DNA of 64,000 bases from Kribbella sp. NBC_01245. GTDB taxonomy: Bacteria; Actinomycetota; Actinomycetes; Propionibacteriales; Kribbellaceae. Numbering within the stretch: the stretch's first letter is position 1; the number at the start of each line of letters is the position of its first letter. Positions 1 to 10,143 of the stretch are shown here, piece by piece. The notes below the pieces were generated by a model, which did no database searches, was not told the DNA's origin, and worked only from the letters and a program-made list of their open reading frames with translations. Both the position numbers and the translations under genes were made by a program. The stretch spans positions 2,232,001-2,296,000 of the forward strand of contig NZ_CP108487.1 in NCBI RefSeq assembly GCF_036226525.1, written 5' to 3'.

Positions 1-312
1 GCAGATGGTGACGTCACCGGGGACTTCACGGGTGGTGATGGTGAAACGTTCGCCATAGGTCAGAGTCACCTTGCCCTCGGCGAACTCGGCCAGGCGGATC
101 TTCGGGCCTTGCAGGTCGACGAGGATGCCGACGCTCTTGCCGGTCTCCTCCGCTGCGGCTCGGATCCGGTGATAGATACGTTCGTGCTCAGCGTGGGCAC
201 CGTGGCTGAGGTTCAGCCTAGCGACGTCCATGCCGGCTTGGACGAGTTCCAGGACACGCTCGGGGGCGGCAGTAGCCGGGCCGAGGGTACAAACGATCTT
301 TGCGCGACGCAC
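1..312 (-). CDS. pyk: Pyruvate kinase, N-terminal part (cut by window edge)
   Basis: Pyruvate kinase transfers phosphate from phosphoenolpyruvate to ADP in the last step of glycolysis, in the cytosol. The visible 104 residues begin [14 protein letters not shown], the family's N-terminal strand, and contain the conserved ARLNLSHG segment near residue 33 and the [10 protein letters not shown] block near residue 65. The start is a GTG at 310-312; an AGGAG lies about 14 bases upstream, a rather long spacing. The gene runs off the left edge, so the B domain and the Mg/K-binding part of the barrel are not seen. A small hairpin (336-341 with 349-354) lies just upstream, between it and the metallophosphoesterase gene, and probably belongs to the end of that transcript. 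Identification is firm. Confidence 0.95.
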   Translation of the reverse strand, partial: MRRAKIVCTLGPATAAPERVLELVQAGMDVARLNLSHGAHAEHERIYHRIRAAAEETGKSVGILVDLQGPKIRLAEFAEGKVTLTYGERFTITTREVPGDVTIC

Positions 313-374
313 GTCACAAAACCCTACTCCTACAAGACCACTGCGCCGGTGGTCCGCCCCTGGTTACCAGCGGG

Positions 375-1928
375 TCATAGCGTACCGATCGGGCGGTAGG
401 ACCCGACCGTCACGTCGCCCGTGAGCTCGAACGTCACCGGCTGCATGCCGACCGGTTCGCCTTCCTCGTAAGTGATCAGCGTGACCTGCGCCTGCCTGCG
501 CAACGTGTAGCCGAGGGCAAAGGCGTACGCCGCGCCGCCGGTGGTTCCGTTCGTGTAGGTGGTGGTCTGGAGGCCGTCGATCTCCTTGGTCTCGGGCCCG
601 ACCTGCCGGTGCAGGTGTCCCGACAGCACCAGCGTCGCGCAGCCGCGAGCGGCAGTCCCGGCCCCGGACGACGGGTCGTGCACCACCATCGTCGAGATGC
701 GCTGGTCCTCGTCCTGCTCGCAGGCGACGTCGGCCAGGCGAGCACTCTGTTCACCCACCGTTTCCTTGCCCGGCGTGTCATTGCTGCCGAGGCCCGTCCG
801 GGTCGGATCGCTGTCGCCGAGGAAGCGGATGCCCTCGACCTCGACCGGTTTGCTCTCCAGCACCGTGAACCCGTTCGCCTTCATGGCCGAGGTGACGTAT
901 CCACCCGCATCGTGGTTACCCGCGACGGCGACGACCTTGAGATCGCGGAACTGCTGCGCCAGCGAGTTGATGCTGAACGCCTCCCACCGCTCCCCCGCCG
1001 AGGTGTCGTCACCGGCGTCGATCAGCACCTTCGCCCCCGCGGCCCGGGCCACTTCACCGATGACCGGGTCCATCCCGATGTTGTTGTGCCGGTCGGACAC
1101 CAGCAGCGCGACCGTCTCGTCCGGCCCCGGCTGGCGAATTCGCCCGGCCGAGCGGATCACCTTCGCCTTGAGGTCGCCGTACAAGCGGGTGGACTTCTCG
1201 TACGTCTCGACGGCCGTCCGGATCAGCCCGATCCCGCCCGTGGTGGAGAAGCCTGTCGCCACCTCGACATCGCGCAGGCGTTCGTCGAAACGGACCTCCG
1301 GCAACAGTTCGGCGAGCGGGCGCCACTCCGGCGGCTCGACCTCCGGCGTCCGGATCAGGCCTGGTACGACGACCGCGGCCGTAGTCGTTGCCATCGCCAT
1401 CAGCAGCACCAGCGCACGCCGTTCGACCCGGTGCTCGTCGTGATGCATGATCGCGATCAGTTCCCGGCGGCGGCGCGCGCCGAGCATGCCCCACGTCGTA
1501 CTGGCGATGACCACCGCGAGCAGACCCGCGCCGGCGCCGGCGACCGCGTTGTCGACGGCCATCTGCTCGACCACCTCGCGGACCCGGGCGATCTCACCGT
1601 CCGGCTGGCTGGCGATCAGGGCGTCGCGGGTGATCAGATCGTTCAAATCGCGCGCGTCGGTCTCCTGCACGTCGACGTTGACACCGATCCCCAGGGGCAG
1701 GTCCATCCGCAGCCGCATCCGCGGCAGTACGGCGCCGAGGTCGATCGTGGCGGCGCCGTCGAACGTCGGCGACACCTGTGTGGTGTGCGCCCCGATCGTG
1801 ACGGGCTCACTGTCATTGGCGAAACCCATCAGCCCGACCGAGGCCGAGACCGCGAACCAGAGCAGGGCTAAAGCCGCCCACGGCGCGGCGGCCTTGAGAC
1901 GGGCTTTCGTCAGCAGTCGACGGGCCAT
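375..1928 (-). CDS. Membrane-anchored metallophosphoesterase
   Basis: Predicted calcineurin-like metallophosphoesterase of 517 residues. A hydrophobic segment near residues 15-36 and a second near 130-155, followed by basic residues, suggest a membrane anchor, with a third hydrophobic stretch around 172-192 ahead of the catalytic domain. The catalytic metal motifs occur in order: SDRHNN (D-x-H), DAGDD, AGNHD, VHDP and LSGHLHRQ. The substrate cannot be read from sequence; related actinobacterial proteins are annotated only as phosphohydrolases. It follows gltD after a terminator-like hairpin and is separated from pyk by 62 bases, so it is probably transcribed on its own. The ATG at 1928 gives a typical basic N-terminus before the first membrane segment. 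Confidence 0.85.
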   Translation of the reverse strand: MARRLLTKARLKAAAPWAALALLWFAVSASVGLMGFANDSEPVTIGAHTTQVSPTFDGAATIDLGAVLPRMRLRMDLPLGIGVNVDVQETDARDLNDLITRDALIASQPDGEIARVREVVEQMAVDNAVAGAGAGLLAVVIASTTWGMLGARRRRELIAIMHHDEHRVERRALVLLMAMATTTAAVVVPGLIRTPEVEPPEWRPLAELLPEVRFDERLRDVEVATGFSTTGGIGLIRTAVETYEKSTRLYGDLKAKVIRSAGRIRQPGPDETVALLVSDRHNNIGMDPVIGEVARAAGAKVLIDAGDDTSAGERWEAFSINSLAQQFRDLKVVAVAGNHDAGGYVTSAMKANGFTVLESKPVEVEGIRFLGDSDPTRTGLGSNDTPGKETVGEQSARLADVACEQDEDQRISTMVVHDPSSGAGTAARGCATLVLSGHLHRQVGPETKEIDGLQTTTYTNGTTGGAAYAFALGYTLRRQAQVTLITYEEGEPVGMQPVTFELTGDVTVGSYRPIGTL

Positions 1929-1945
1929 GCGTCCTAACTTACCGA

Positions 1946-1979
1946 GGCGGGCCAGCCATCCGGGGAAGACTGGCCCGCC
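1946..1979 (-). terminator. Hairpin terminator after gltBD
   Basis: A perfect 10-bp inverted repeat (1946-1955 GGCGGGCCAG with 1970-1979 CTGGCCCGCC) with a 14-base loop sits 6 bases beyond the gltD stop codon. There is no clear T-tract, which is common for actinobacterial terminators. It probably ends the gltB-gltD message and insulates the metallophosphoesterase gene. Confidence 0.65.
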
Positions 1980-1985
1980 GGCACG

Positions 1986-3452
1986 TTAAACGACCAGCGG
2001 CCGGGCCGTCGGCGGGATGGGCGTCGGCAGGGTCGACGAACCGGTCAGGAACGCGTCCACGCCGGCGGCGCACGAGCGTCCTTCGGCGATGGCCCAGACG
2101 ATCAGGGACTGACCACGACCCGCGTCACCGCAGGCGAAAACGCCGGAAACGCTGGTCTGGTACGCCTTGTCGCGCTTGACGTTGCCTCGCTCATCGAGTT
2201 CGACCTCGAGCTGCTCCAGGAAGCCCTCGCGCTCCGGCCCGGTGAAGCCCATCGCGAGCAGCACCAGTTGGGCCGGGATCTCCCGCTCGGACCCCTCGAC
2301 CGGGGTGAACCGGCCTTCGACCAGCTCGACCTCGACCAGCTTCAGGCCCGAAACGTTGCCCTCGGCATCGGCCACGAACTCGTTCGTCGACACCGCGTAG
2401 ACCCGCTCGCCACCCTCTTCGTGGGCAGACGCGACCCGATAGATCATCGGGTACGTCGGCCAGGGCTGACCGGCCGGGCGCTCATCCGAAGGCCGCGGCA
2501 TGATCTCGAGCTGGGTGATCGACCGGGCACCCTGGCGGATCGCCGTACCGAGGCAGTCCGCGCCGGTGTCACCGCCACCGATGATGATCACGTCCTTGCC
2601 GGTGGCAACGATCTGGTCGTCGACCGTTTCGCCGAGCGCGATCCGGTTGGCCTGCGGCAGGAACTCCATCGCCTGGTGGATACCGCCGAACTCGCGTCCC
2701 GGTACCGGCAGATCGCGGGCCGCGGTGGCACCGGTGGCGATCACCACGGCGTCGTACCGCTGCTTGAGCTGGGTGCCGGTGACGTCCGCGCCGACGTTGA
2801 CGCCGGAGCGGAAGACCGTGCCCTCTTCCTTCATCTGCTGGATCCGGCGCTCGACCTGGATCTTCTCCATCTTGAACTCGGGAATGCCGTACCGCAGCAA
2901 CCCGCCGGGCGCGTCAGCCCGCTCGTACACGGCGACGGTGTGACCCGCCCGCGTCAGCTGCTGCGCGACCGCGAGACCGGCCGGGCCGGATCCGACGACA
3001 GCGATGGTCTTACCGGTCAGCCACTCCGGCGGCTGGGGCCGGACGTCCCCGGCTTCCCAGGCCTTGTCGATGATCGCGACCTCGACGTTCTTGATCGTGA
3101 CCGGCTCCTGGTTGATGCCGAGCACGCAGGCCGGTTCGCACGGCGCCGGGCAGAGCCGCCCGGTGAACTCCGGGAAGTTGTTCGTCGCGTGCAACCGCTC
3201 GATCGCGCCGGTCCAGTCGTCGCGCCAGACCAGGTCGTTCCACTCCGGGATCAGGTTGCCCAGCGGGCAGCCCGAGTGGCAGAACGGGATACCGCAGTCC
3301 ATACAGCGGCCGGCCTGCTTACCGATGATCGGCAGCAGCGCCTTACCCGCGCCACCGGGGTAGACCTCTTTCCAGTCGTTCACCCGCTCGTCGACCGGGC
3401 GGCGACCCGCGACCTCGCGCGGGGTGGTCAGGAATCCCTTCGGGTCAGCCAT
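1986..3452 (-). CDS. gltD: Glutamate synthase (NADPH) small subunit
   Basis: The beta subunit of glutamate synthase oxidises NADPH through FAD and passes electrons through 4Fe-4S clusters to GltB. The 488-residue protein has the N-terminal cysteine cluster (CMDCGIPFCHSGCPLGN near residue 51, then CPAPCEPAC near 101), an FAD-binding VVGSGPAGLA at about 153 and an NAD(P)-binding IIGGGDTGADCLG near 292. A C-terminal GDAGRGQSLIVWAIAEGR helps bind FAD. Length is normal. Its ATG overlaps the gltB stop by one base (TGATG), so translation is coupled and equimolar subunit synthesis is likely. Confidence 0.97.
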   Translation of the reverse strand: MADPKGFLTTPREVAGRRPVDERVNDWKEVYPGGAGKALLPIIGKQAGRCMDCGIPFCHSGCPLGNLIPEWNDLVWRDDWTGAIERLHATNNFPEFTGRLCPAPCEPACVLGINQEPVTIKNVEVAIIDKAWEAGDVRPQPPEWLTGKTIAVVGSGPAGLAVAQQLTRAGHTVAVYERADAPGGLLRYGIPEFKMEKIQVERRIQQMKEEGTVFRSGVNVGADVTGTQLKQRYDAVVIATGATAARDLPVPGREFGGIHQAMEFLPQANRIALGETVDDQIVATGKDVIIIGGGDTGADCLGTAIRQGARSITQLEIMPRPSDERPAGQPWPTYPMIYRVASAHEEGGERVYAVSTNEFVADAEGNVSGLKLVEVELVEGRFTPVEGSEREIPAQLVLLAMGFTGPEREGFLEQLEVELDERGNVKRDKAYQTSVSGVFACGDAGRGQSLIVWAIAEGRSCAAGVDAFLTGSSTLPTPIPPTARPLVV

Positions 3453-6400
3453 CAGATGGCCTCCATCATCGCTTTGGTGGTGGCGGCCTCGTCCAGCCCG
3501 TCCCGCTCCGCTGCGGCTTTGGCGGCGAGCACCCGTGCGTAGTCGCGGGGCATCACAGTGGTGAACCGGGCCGCGGTGGCGGCCCAGTCGGTGAGCAGTT
3601 CGGCCGCGCGCGGCGAACCGGTTTCCTCGTGGTGGCGGCGGACCAGGTCGTGCAGCAGTTCGCTCTCGTCCTCGGTCAGCGCGCGCAGATCGACCAGTTC
3701 GGGGTTGACCAGGGACGCGTCGAGATCGAGCACGTGCGCCGTACCGCCGGACATACCGGCCGCGAAGTTGCGCCCGGTCCGGCCGATGACGACCACCCGT
3801 CCACCCGTCATGTACTCGCAGGCGTGATCGCCGACGGACTCGACGACGGCGGTCGCGCCCGAGTTGCGGACGCAGAACCGCTGACCAGCACCGCCGTTGA
3901 TGAACAGCTCGCCACCGGTCGCGCCGTACGCGATCACGTTGCCGGCGATGATCTGGTCGGCCGCGGTGAAGGTCGCCGTACGGTCGGGCCGGATCACCAC
4001 CCGGCCGCCGGACAGACCCTTGCCGACGTAGTCGTTCGCGTCGCCCTCGAGGCGCAGCGTCACGCCCTTCGGCACGAACGCGGCGAACGAGTTGCCGGCC
4101 GAACCGGTGAAGGTCAGGTCGATCGTGCCGTCCGGCAGGCCTTCGCCCTTGTAGCGCTTGGTGATCTCGTGCCCGAGCATCGTGCCGACGGTCCGGTTGA
4201 CGTTCCGGATGGCGAGTTGCGCGCGCACCGGTTCGCCGTTCTCCAGCGCGGGCTGGGCGATCCGGATCAGCTCGTTGTCGAGGGCCTTGTCGAGACCGTG
4301 GTCCTGGTCGATCGTGCGGTGCAGCGCCGCGCCCGCGGGCAGGTCCGGCACGTGCAGGATCGGCGACAGGTCGAGCCCGTCGGCCTTCCAGTGGTTCACC
4401 GCGCGGGTGATGTCGAGGACCTCGGCGTGGCCGATCGCCTCGTTCAGCGTGCGGAAACCGAGCTCGGCCAGGTACTCGCGGACCTCTTCGGCGATGAACT
4501 CGAAGAAGTTCACCACGAACTCGGGCTTACCGGTGAAGCGCTCGCGCAGCACCGGGTTCTGGGTGGCGACGCCGACCGGGCAGGTGTCCAGGTGGCAGAC
4601 GCGCATCATGATGCAGCCCGACACCACCAGCGGCGCGGTCGCGAAGCCGTACTCCTCGGCACCGAGCAGTGCCGCGATGACGACGTCCCGGCCGGTCTTC
4701 AACTGCCCATCGGTCTGTACGACGATCCGGTCGCGCAAGCCGTTGAGCAGCAGGGTCTGCTGGGTCTCGGCCAATCCGAGCTCCCACGGGCCACCCGCGT
4801 GCTTAAGCGACGTCAACGGGGACGCACCAGTGCCACCGTCATGACCCGAGATGAGTACGACGTCCGCGTGCGCCTTCGAAACACCCGCGGCGATCGTGCC
4901 GACGCCCACCTCGCTGACCAGCTTCACGTGGATGCGGGCCGACGGGTTGGCGTTCTTCAGGTCGTGGATCAGCTGGGCCAGATCCTCAATCGAGTAGATG
5001 TCGTGGTGCGGCGGCGGCGAGATCAGGCCGACACCCGGCGTCGAGTGCCGCGTCTTGGCCACCCACGGGTAGACCTTGTGCCCCGGCAGCTGACCACCTT
5101 CGCCGGGCTTCGCGCCCTGGGCCATCTTGATCTGGATGTCGTCGGAGTTCGTCAGGTACTCCGAGGTGACGCCGAACCGGCCGGACGCGACCTGCTTGAT
5201 CGAGCTGCGCCGCTCCGGGTCGTGCAGGCGGTCCGGGTCCTCGCCGCCCTCACCGGTGTTCGACTTGGCGCCGAGCCGGTTCATCGCGATGGCCAGAGTG
5301 GTGTGCGACTCCGCGCTGATCGAGCCGTAGCTCATCGCGCCGGTGGAGAATCGCTTGACGATCTCCGAGACCGGCTCGACCTCCTCGATCGGGATCGGCT
5401 GCCGCGCCTTGAAGCCGAACATCCCGCGCAGCGTCATCAGCCGCTCGGACTGCTTGTCCACGCGCGAGGTGTACTGCTTGAAGATGTCGTAGCGCCCGGT
5501 CCGGGTTGAGTGCTGCAACCGGAAGACCGTCTCCGGGTCGAACAGGTGCGGCTCGCCCTCGCGGCGCCACTGGTACTCGCCGCCGATCTCGAGGGTCCGG
5601 TGGGCCGGCAGGATGCCGTCGGCCGGGTACGCCTTGAGGTGCCGCTGGTTGACCTCTTCGGCGATGACGTCGAGCCCGACACCACCGAGCTTGGACGACG
5701 TACCGGTGAAGTAGCGGTCGACGAGCTCCGGGGACAGACCAGTGGCCTCGAAGATCTGGGCACCGGTGTACGACGCGACGGTGGAGACGCCCATCTTGGA
5801 CATCACCTTGAGCACGCCCTTGCCCAGGGACTTCACCAGGTTCTTCACGGCGTTCTCGGGTTCGATACCGGGCAGGTACGTCCCGCGCCGGGCGAGGTCC
5901 TCGACCGACTCGAGCGCCAGGTACGGGTTGACGGCGGCAGCGCCGTACCCGATCAGAAGCGCGACGTGGTGCACCTCGCGGACGTCACCCGCCTCGACGA
6001 CCAGGCCGACCTGGGTGCGGGTCTTCTCGCGGACGAGGTGGTGGTGGACCGCGGCGGTGAGCAGCAGCGACGGGATCGGCGCCTTCTCCGCGGTGGCGTG
6101 CCGGTCGGACAGCACGATGATGCGCGCGCCCTCGGCGATCGCGGCCGAGGCCTCGACGCAGATCTCGTCCAGCCGGGCCGCGAGCGCGTCTCCCCCGCCC
6201 TCGACCTCGTACAGGCCGCGGAGCACGGTCGTCGCCAGGCCGGGCAGGTCGCCGTCCAGGTTGATGTGCCGGATCTTCGCCAGCTCGTCGTTGGTCAGCA
6301 CCGGGAACGGCAGCACCAGCTGACGGCAGGACGCCGGGCCGGGGTTGAGCAGGTTCGCCTCGGGGCCGAGCGACGAGGACAGCGAGGTCACCAGTTCCTC

Positions 6401-7966
6401 ACGGATCGCGTCGAGCGGCGGGTTGGTGACCTGCGCGAACAGCTGCGCGAAGTAGTCGAACAGCAGTCGCGGCCGCTCGCTCAGTACGGCGATCGGAGTG
6501 TCCGTACCCATCGAGCCGATCGGCTCCGTGCCCAGCTTCGCCATCGGCGTGAGCAGGACGCGCAGCTCCTCCTCGGTGTACCCGAAGACCTGCTGGCGGC
6601 GGGCGACCGACGCGTGGCTGTGGACGACGTGCTCGCGCTCGTGCAAGTCCTCGAACCGGATCAGGCCGGCGTGCAGCCATTCGTCGTACGGGTGCTGCGC
6701 GGCGAGCGACGACTTGACCTCGTCATCGGTGACGACGCGGTGCTCCTCGACGTCGACCAGGAAGATCTTGCCGGGCTCGAGCCGGCCCTTCTGCACCACC
6801 TTGGCCGGGTCGATGTCGAGCACGCCCGCCTCGGAGGCGAGCACCACCAGACCGTCGTCGGTGACCCAGTAGCGGGACGGGCGGAGGCCGTTGCGGTCCA
6901 GCACGGCGCCGACCTGGGTGCCGTCGCTGAAGACGACCGAGGCGGGTCCGTCCCATGGCTCCATCAGGGTGGAGTGGAACTCGTAGAAGGCCCGGCGCTT
7001 CGGGTCCATCGTGGCCGCGTTCTCCCAGGCCTCCGGGATCATCATCAGCATCGCGTGCGGCAGCGAACGCCCGCCCAGGTGCAGCAGCTCCAGCACCTCG
7101 TCGAACGACGCCGAGTCCGACGCGTCCGGCGTACAGATCGGGAAGACCTGCTCCAGGTCGCCCGGGATCACCTCACTGGCGAGTAGCGCCTCGCGGGCGC
7201 GCATCCAGTTCCGGTTGCCCTGCACGGTGTTGATCTCGCCGTTGTGCGCGATGTACCGGTAGGGGTGGGCGAGCGGCCAGGACGGGAACGTGTTCGTGGA
7301 GAACCGCGAGTGCACGATGCCGATCGCCGAGGCGAGGTCGGGATCGGTCAGCTCGGGGAAGAACTTGTCCAGCTGGTCGGTGGTGAGCATGCCCTTGTAG
7401 ATGATGGTCCGGCTCGACAGCGACGGGAAATACGTGCCGGTCTCGCGCTCGATCCGCTTCCGCAGCCGGAACGCCATCCGCTCCAGCGCGGTACCGAGCA
7501 CCCGGCCCGACGCGGCGGTCACGAACAGCTGGCGGAACTGCGGCATCACCGAGCGGGCGGTGCTGCCGAGCAGCTCCGGCGTGATCGGTACGTCGCGCCA
7601 GCCGACGACCTTCAGGTTCTCCTCGTTCGCCAGCTGCTCGATCCGGGCGACAGCCTTGGCGGCGTCCTCGGGGTCTTGCGGCAGGAAGGCCATACCGGCG
7701 GCGTAGCTGCGCTGGGCGGGCAGCTCGAAATCGCAGACCTTGCGGAAGTACGCATCCGGGATCTGCAGCAGAATGCCCGCACCGTCACCGGAGTCGGGCT
7801 CGGCGCCCGAAGCGCCTCGATGCTCGAGATTACGCAGTGCGGTGAGCGCCTTCGCGACGATGTCGTGGCTGGGCTCGCCGGTCAAAGTGGCGACGAACGC
7901 GACACCGCAGGCGTCGTGCTCGTGCTTTCCGTCGTAGAGACCCTCACGCGGCAGGGGACCAAACAT
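3452..7966 (-). CDS. gltB: Glutamate synthase large subunit
   Basis: The alpha subunit makes two glutamates from glutamine and 2-oxoglutarate. The 1504-residue chain has a class II glutaminase domain whose nucleophile is Cys20 (HDACGVAF), so a 19-residue propeptide is expected to be removed. It is followed by the central domain, the FMN-binding synthase barrel ([19 protein letters not shown]) and the 3Fe-4S ligands in [12 protein letters not shown]. The C-terminal beta-helix shows repeated G-x-x-G-G-x-V/I-x-I units. The start is an ATG with GGGAG eight bases upstream. It heads the gltBD operon after a 363-bp upstream region that holds a large palindrome. Confidence 0.98.
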   Translation of the reverse strand: MFGPLPREGLYDGKHEHDACGVAFVATLTGEPSHDIVAKALTALRNLEHRGASGAEPDSGDGAGILLQIPDAYFRKVCDFELPAQRSYAAGMAFLPQDPEDAAKAVARIEQLANEENLKVVGWRDVPITPELLGSTARSVMPQFRQLFVTAASGRVLGTALERMAFRLRKRIERETGTYFPSLSSRTIIYKGMLTTDQLDKFFPELTDPDLASAIGIVHSRFSTNTFPSWPLAHPYRYIAHNGEINTVQGNRNWMRAREALLASEVIPGDLEQVFPICTPDASDSASFDEVLELLHLGGRSLPHAMLMMIPEAWENAATMDPKRRAFYEFHSTLMEPWDGPASVVFSDGTQVGAVLDRNGLRPSRYWVTDDGLVVLASEAGVLDIDPAKVVQKGRLEPGKIFLVDVEEHRVVTDDEVKSSLAAQHPYDEWLHAGLIRFEDLHEREHVVHSHASVARRQQVFGYTEEELRVLLTPMAKLGTEPIGSMGTDTPIAVLSERPRLLFDYFAQLFAQVTNPPLDAIREELVTSLSSSLGPEANLLNPGPASCRQLVLPFPVLTNDELAKIRHINLDGDLPGLATTVLRGLYEVEGGGDALAARLDEICVEASAAIAEGARIIVLSDRHATAEKAPIPSLLLTAAVHHHLVREKTRTQVGLVVEAGDVREVHHVALLIGYGAAAVNPYLALESVEDLARRGTYLPGIEPENAVKNLVKSLGKGVLKVMSKMGVSTVASYTGAQIFEATGLSPELVDRYFTGTSSKLGGVGLDVIAEEVNQRHLKAYPADGILPAHRTLEIGGEYQWRREGEPHLFDPETVFRLQHSTRTGRYDIFKQYTSRVDKQSERLMTLRGMFGFKARQPIPIEEVEPVSEIVKRFSTGAMSYGSISAESHTTLAIAMNRLGAKSNTGEGGEDPDRLHDPERRSSIKQVASGRFGVTSEYLTNSDDIQIKMAQGAKPGEGGQLPGHKVYPWVAKTRHSTPGVGLISPPPHHDIYSIEDLAQLIHDLKNANPSARIHVKLVSEVGVGTIAAGVSKAHADVVLISGHDGGTGASPLTSLKHAGGPWELGLAETQQTLLLNGLRDRIVVQTDGQLKTGRDVVIAALLGAEEYGFATAPLVVSGCIMMRVCHLDTCPVGVATQNPVLRERFTGKPEFVVNFFEFIAEEVREYLAELGFRTLNEAIGHAEVLDITRAVNHWKADGLDLSPILHVPDLPAGAALHRTIDQDHGLDKALDNELIRIAQPALENGEPVRAQLAIRNVNRTVGTMLGHEITKRYKGEGLPDGTIDLTFTGSAGNSFAAFVPKGVTLRLEGDANDYVGKGLSGGRVVIRPDRTATFTAADQIIAGNVIAYGATGGELFINGGAGQRFCVRNSGATAVVESVGDHACEYMTGGRVVVIGRTGRNFAAGMSGGTAHVLDLDASLVNPELVDLRALTEDESELLHDLVRRHHEETGSPRAAELLTDWAATAARFTTVMPRDYARVLAAKAAAERDGLDEAATTKAMMEAI

Positions 7967-8164
7967 TCAGGGGGCTCCCGTCGTCCTACGGTCAACAACT
8001 GGCCGCGGGACAACATTGGCCCAAGCCGGGAGTACCGAGATTACCTCATCACGCCCAACCCGTGGACACACATCCCACCGCCAACCATCCCGTGACCTAC
8101 CCCACAGTAACCGGCCAGGCAACCCTAAGTAACGCCTTCGCCGCAACGCCACCCGGCGGCACCT
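7967..8164. other. gltB upstream region
   Basis: About 200 bases between the gltB start and the large palindrome contain no convincing gene. The promoter of gltBD must lie here or overlap the palindrome. I do not see a consensus -35/-10 pair that I would defend, and no recognisable riboswitch. Confidence 0.4.
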
Positions 8165-8266
8165 AACTTTTCATTCATTCGTCGGAATCCGCCCCTCGCC
8201 CGTCTGCTGACCGGCACCGGTCCGCTGTGGTCAAGAGGGCGGATTCCGACGAATGAATGAAAAGTT
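8165..8266. repeat. Long palindrome, copy 1
   Basis: A perfect 30-bp inverted repeat: left arm 8165-8194 and right arm 8237-8266, with a 42-base loop. The arm contains TTCATTCGTCGGAATCCGCC. The loop carries a conserved core (GCTGACCGGCACCGGTCC) shared at 15 of 18 positions with copy 2. It lies 63 bases past the stop of the VIT-family gene and about 200 bases before gltB. It could act as a terminator, a cruciform or an RNA hairpin, or be a small non-autonomous mobile element. No target-site duplication is visible. Confidence 0.85.
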
Positions 8267-8329
8267 CGGCCTTGGTCAGAAGGGACCGATGAACCGCGAC
8301 ACGCCGGGTTGCAAGGGCCCGATGAACGG

Positions 8330-9046
8330 TTAGATGAGGGTGGTGCCTACTAGGGCACCTACGGCGTAGGTGATGGCGGCTGCGGCGCCGCCGAGGATCA
8401 GCTGGCGGAGGCCGGAGTACCACCAGGAGCGGCTGGTTACGCGGCTTACCAGGGCTCCGCAGGCGAAGAGGGCCGTGAGGGAGACGATCATCGCGGGGAT
8501 TACGTCGCCGGCGCCCAGGAGGTACGGGAGTAGGGGCAGGAAGGCGCCTACGGCGAAGCAGATGAAGGATGAGGCGGCCGCGACGACGGGGTTCGGGAGG
8601 TCGTTGAGGTTGATGCCGAGTTCCTCGCGGACGTGTTCCTCGAGGGCCTGGTCCGGGTCGGTGTGGAACTGGTGTGCCACCTCGCCCGCGAGCGTCGGGT
8701 CGAGGCCCTTCGCTTCGTAGGTGTCGGCGAGTTCCTGCTCCTCGAGCGAGGGGTGGCGGCGGATCTCGCGGCGTTCGACCTCGATCTCGGCGCGGGCGAG
8801 CTCGCGCTGGCTGGCGACCGAGGTGTACTCCCCCGCCGCCATCGAGAACGCGCCCGCGACCAGACCCGCGAGCCCGGCCAGGATGACGACCTTCGAGCCC
8901 GGGTCGGTACCGCCGTCCATGCCCGCGATCAGGGCGAAGTTCGAGACCAGCCCGTCCATCGCACCGAAGACCGCGGGGCGGAGCCACCCACCGTTGACGT
9001 CCCGATGGGTGTGCCCGTCAATCTCCCCGTCAGGCACGAGCCCCAT
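8330..9046 (-). CDS. VIT1/CCC1-family membrane transporter
   Basis: A 238-residue protein of the VIT family (vacuolar iron transporter-like; bacterial members are presumed Fe/Mn transporters). It has the family's N-terminal segment (RPAVFGAMDGLVSNFALIAG) as the first membrane helix, a second helix with GAFSMAAGEYTSVASQ, a long charged cytoplasmic insert (about residues 75-145) rich in Glu that in VIT proteins binds metal, and three C-terminal helices. Its start overlaps the end of lgt by 17 bases, so it is the last gene of the trp-lgt transcript. The metal transported is inference. Confidence 0.85.
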   Translation of the reverse strand: MGLVPDGEIDGHTHRDVNGGWLRPAVFGAMDGLVSNFALIAGMDGGTDPGSKVVILAGLAGLVAGAFSMAAGEYTSVASQRELARAEIEVERREIRRHPSLEEQELADTYEAKGLDPTLAGEVAHQFHTDPDQALEEHVREELGINLNDLPNPVVAAASSFICFAVGAFLPLLPYLLGAGDVIPAMIVSLTALFACGALVSRVTSRSWWYSGLRQLILGGAAAAITYAVGALVGTTLI

Positions 9047-10073
9047 CGCCCGGAGCCTTCACATCCCCATCACCCTCGGCTGGTACGTCGTCCGCCGCCT
9101 CGGCCTCGGCAGGCGTCTTGGCCGGTGCGGCGTCGTCACGCTCTTCGTGGTCCCCGGCGGCCTCCGCCTCCGCGATCGAGGCCTCGGCGGAGGCGTCGGC
9201 CGCGGGCTCGTCGTCGGGTGTCGGGGTGCCGAGGGCTTGGAGGTCTTCTTGGCCTGGGCGGAGGCGTTGGCTGATGACGAAGTAGGCGATGGCGGCGATG
9301 AACAGGATGATCGACGTCCACACGTTCAGGCGGAGGCCGAAGACGTGGTTGACGGAGTCGATTCGCATGTACTCGATCCAGCCGCGGCCGAGCGTGTAGC
9401 CCGCGACGTACAGCGCGAAGGCTCGACCATGCCCGAGCTTGTACCGGCGATCGACCAGGATGACCAGGGCGACGACGCCGAGGTTCCAGAGGAATTCGTA
9501 CAGGAAGGTCGGGTGGAACGTCGCGAACTGCTCGTAACCCTCCGGCCGGTGGGCCAGGTCGATCTCGAGACCCCACGGCTGCGTGGTCGGGCCGCCGAAC
9601 AGCTCCTGGTTGAACCAGTTGCCCCAGCGGCCGATCGCCTGCGCGAGGGCGATACCGGGCGCGAACGCGTCGGCCATCACCAGGAACGGCACCCCGTGGC
9701 GGCGGCACGCGATCCAGGCACCGAGCGCTCCGAAGGCGACCGCACCCCAGACGCCGAGGCCGCCGTTCCAGATCTTCAGGGCGTCGACCGGGTTCCGGCC
9801 TTCGCCGAAGTACAGCTGGTAGTCGGTGATCACGTGGTAGATCCGCGCGCCGATCAGCCCGAACGGCACCGCCCACATGACCATGTCACCGGCCACCTCG
9901 GGTTTGCCGCCACGGGCGACCCACCGGCGTTTGCCGAGCAGGTAGCCGACGTAGATGCCGAGCAGGATGCACAGGGCATAACCGCGCAGAGGCAGCGGGC
10001 CGATCTCCCACACGCCTTGGCTTGGACTGGGAATGAAGGCCGGAACGAGCACGGCGGTCAGCTGAGTAGACAT
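9030..10073 (-). CDS. lgt: Prolipoprotein diacylglyceryl transferase
   Basis: Lgt moves a diacylglyceryl group from phosphatidylglycerol onto the lipobox cysteine of prolipoproteins, in the cytoplasmic membrane. The protein has seven expected membrane segments and the signature region GRWGNWFNQELFG, plus the family's conserved GLIGARIYHV and HPTFLYEFLWN stretches. A charged Ala/Glu-rich cytoplasmic tail of about 80 residues is typical of actinobacteria. I chose the ATG at 10073; an in-frame GTG at 10106 would add 11 residues, and neither has a good ribosome site. Upstream are SCO, MauE and DsbA genes, and the SCO protein is itself a predicted lipoprotein substrate. Confidence 0.93.
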   Translation of the reverse strand: MSTQLTAVLVPAFIPSPSQGVWEIGPLPLRGYALCILLGIYVGYLLGKRRWVARGGKPEVAGDMVMWAVPFGLIGARIYHVITDYQLYFGEGRNPVDALKIWNGGLGVWGAVAFGALGAWIACRRHGVPFLVMADAFAPGIALAQAIGRWGNWFNQELFGGPTTQPWGLEIDLAHRPEGYEQFATFHPTFLYEFLWNLGVVALVILVDRRYKLGHGRAFALYVAGYTLGRGWIEYMRIDSVNHVFGLRLNVWTSIILFIAAIAYFVISQRLRPGQEDLQALGTPTPDDEPAADASAEASIAEAEAAGDHEERDDAAPAKTPAEAEAADDVPAEGDGDVKAPGDGARA

Positions 10074-10143
10074 GGCAGCAGGAACGCTACTCGACCACGA
10101 ATCCACCTGACCACAAACCCGTGGTCACGATGGGGACTCGGGA

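Noticed and set aside
5510..7186. Long plus-strand open frame (558 codons) over gltB
   Set aside because: It is antisense to a perfectly conserved glutamate synthase; high GC leaves long open shadow frames and it has no recognisable domain.
8165..8266. Simple rho-independent terminator of the VIT-lgt-trp transcript
   Set aside because: Stem of 30 bp with a 42-base loop and no T-tract, and its homologue lies in a divergent promoter gap; termination may occur but is not a sufficient explanation.
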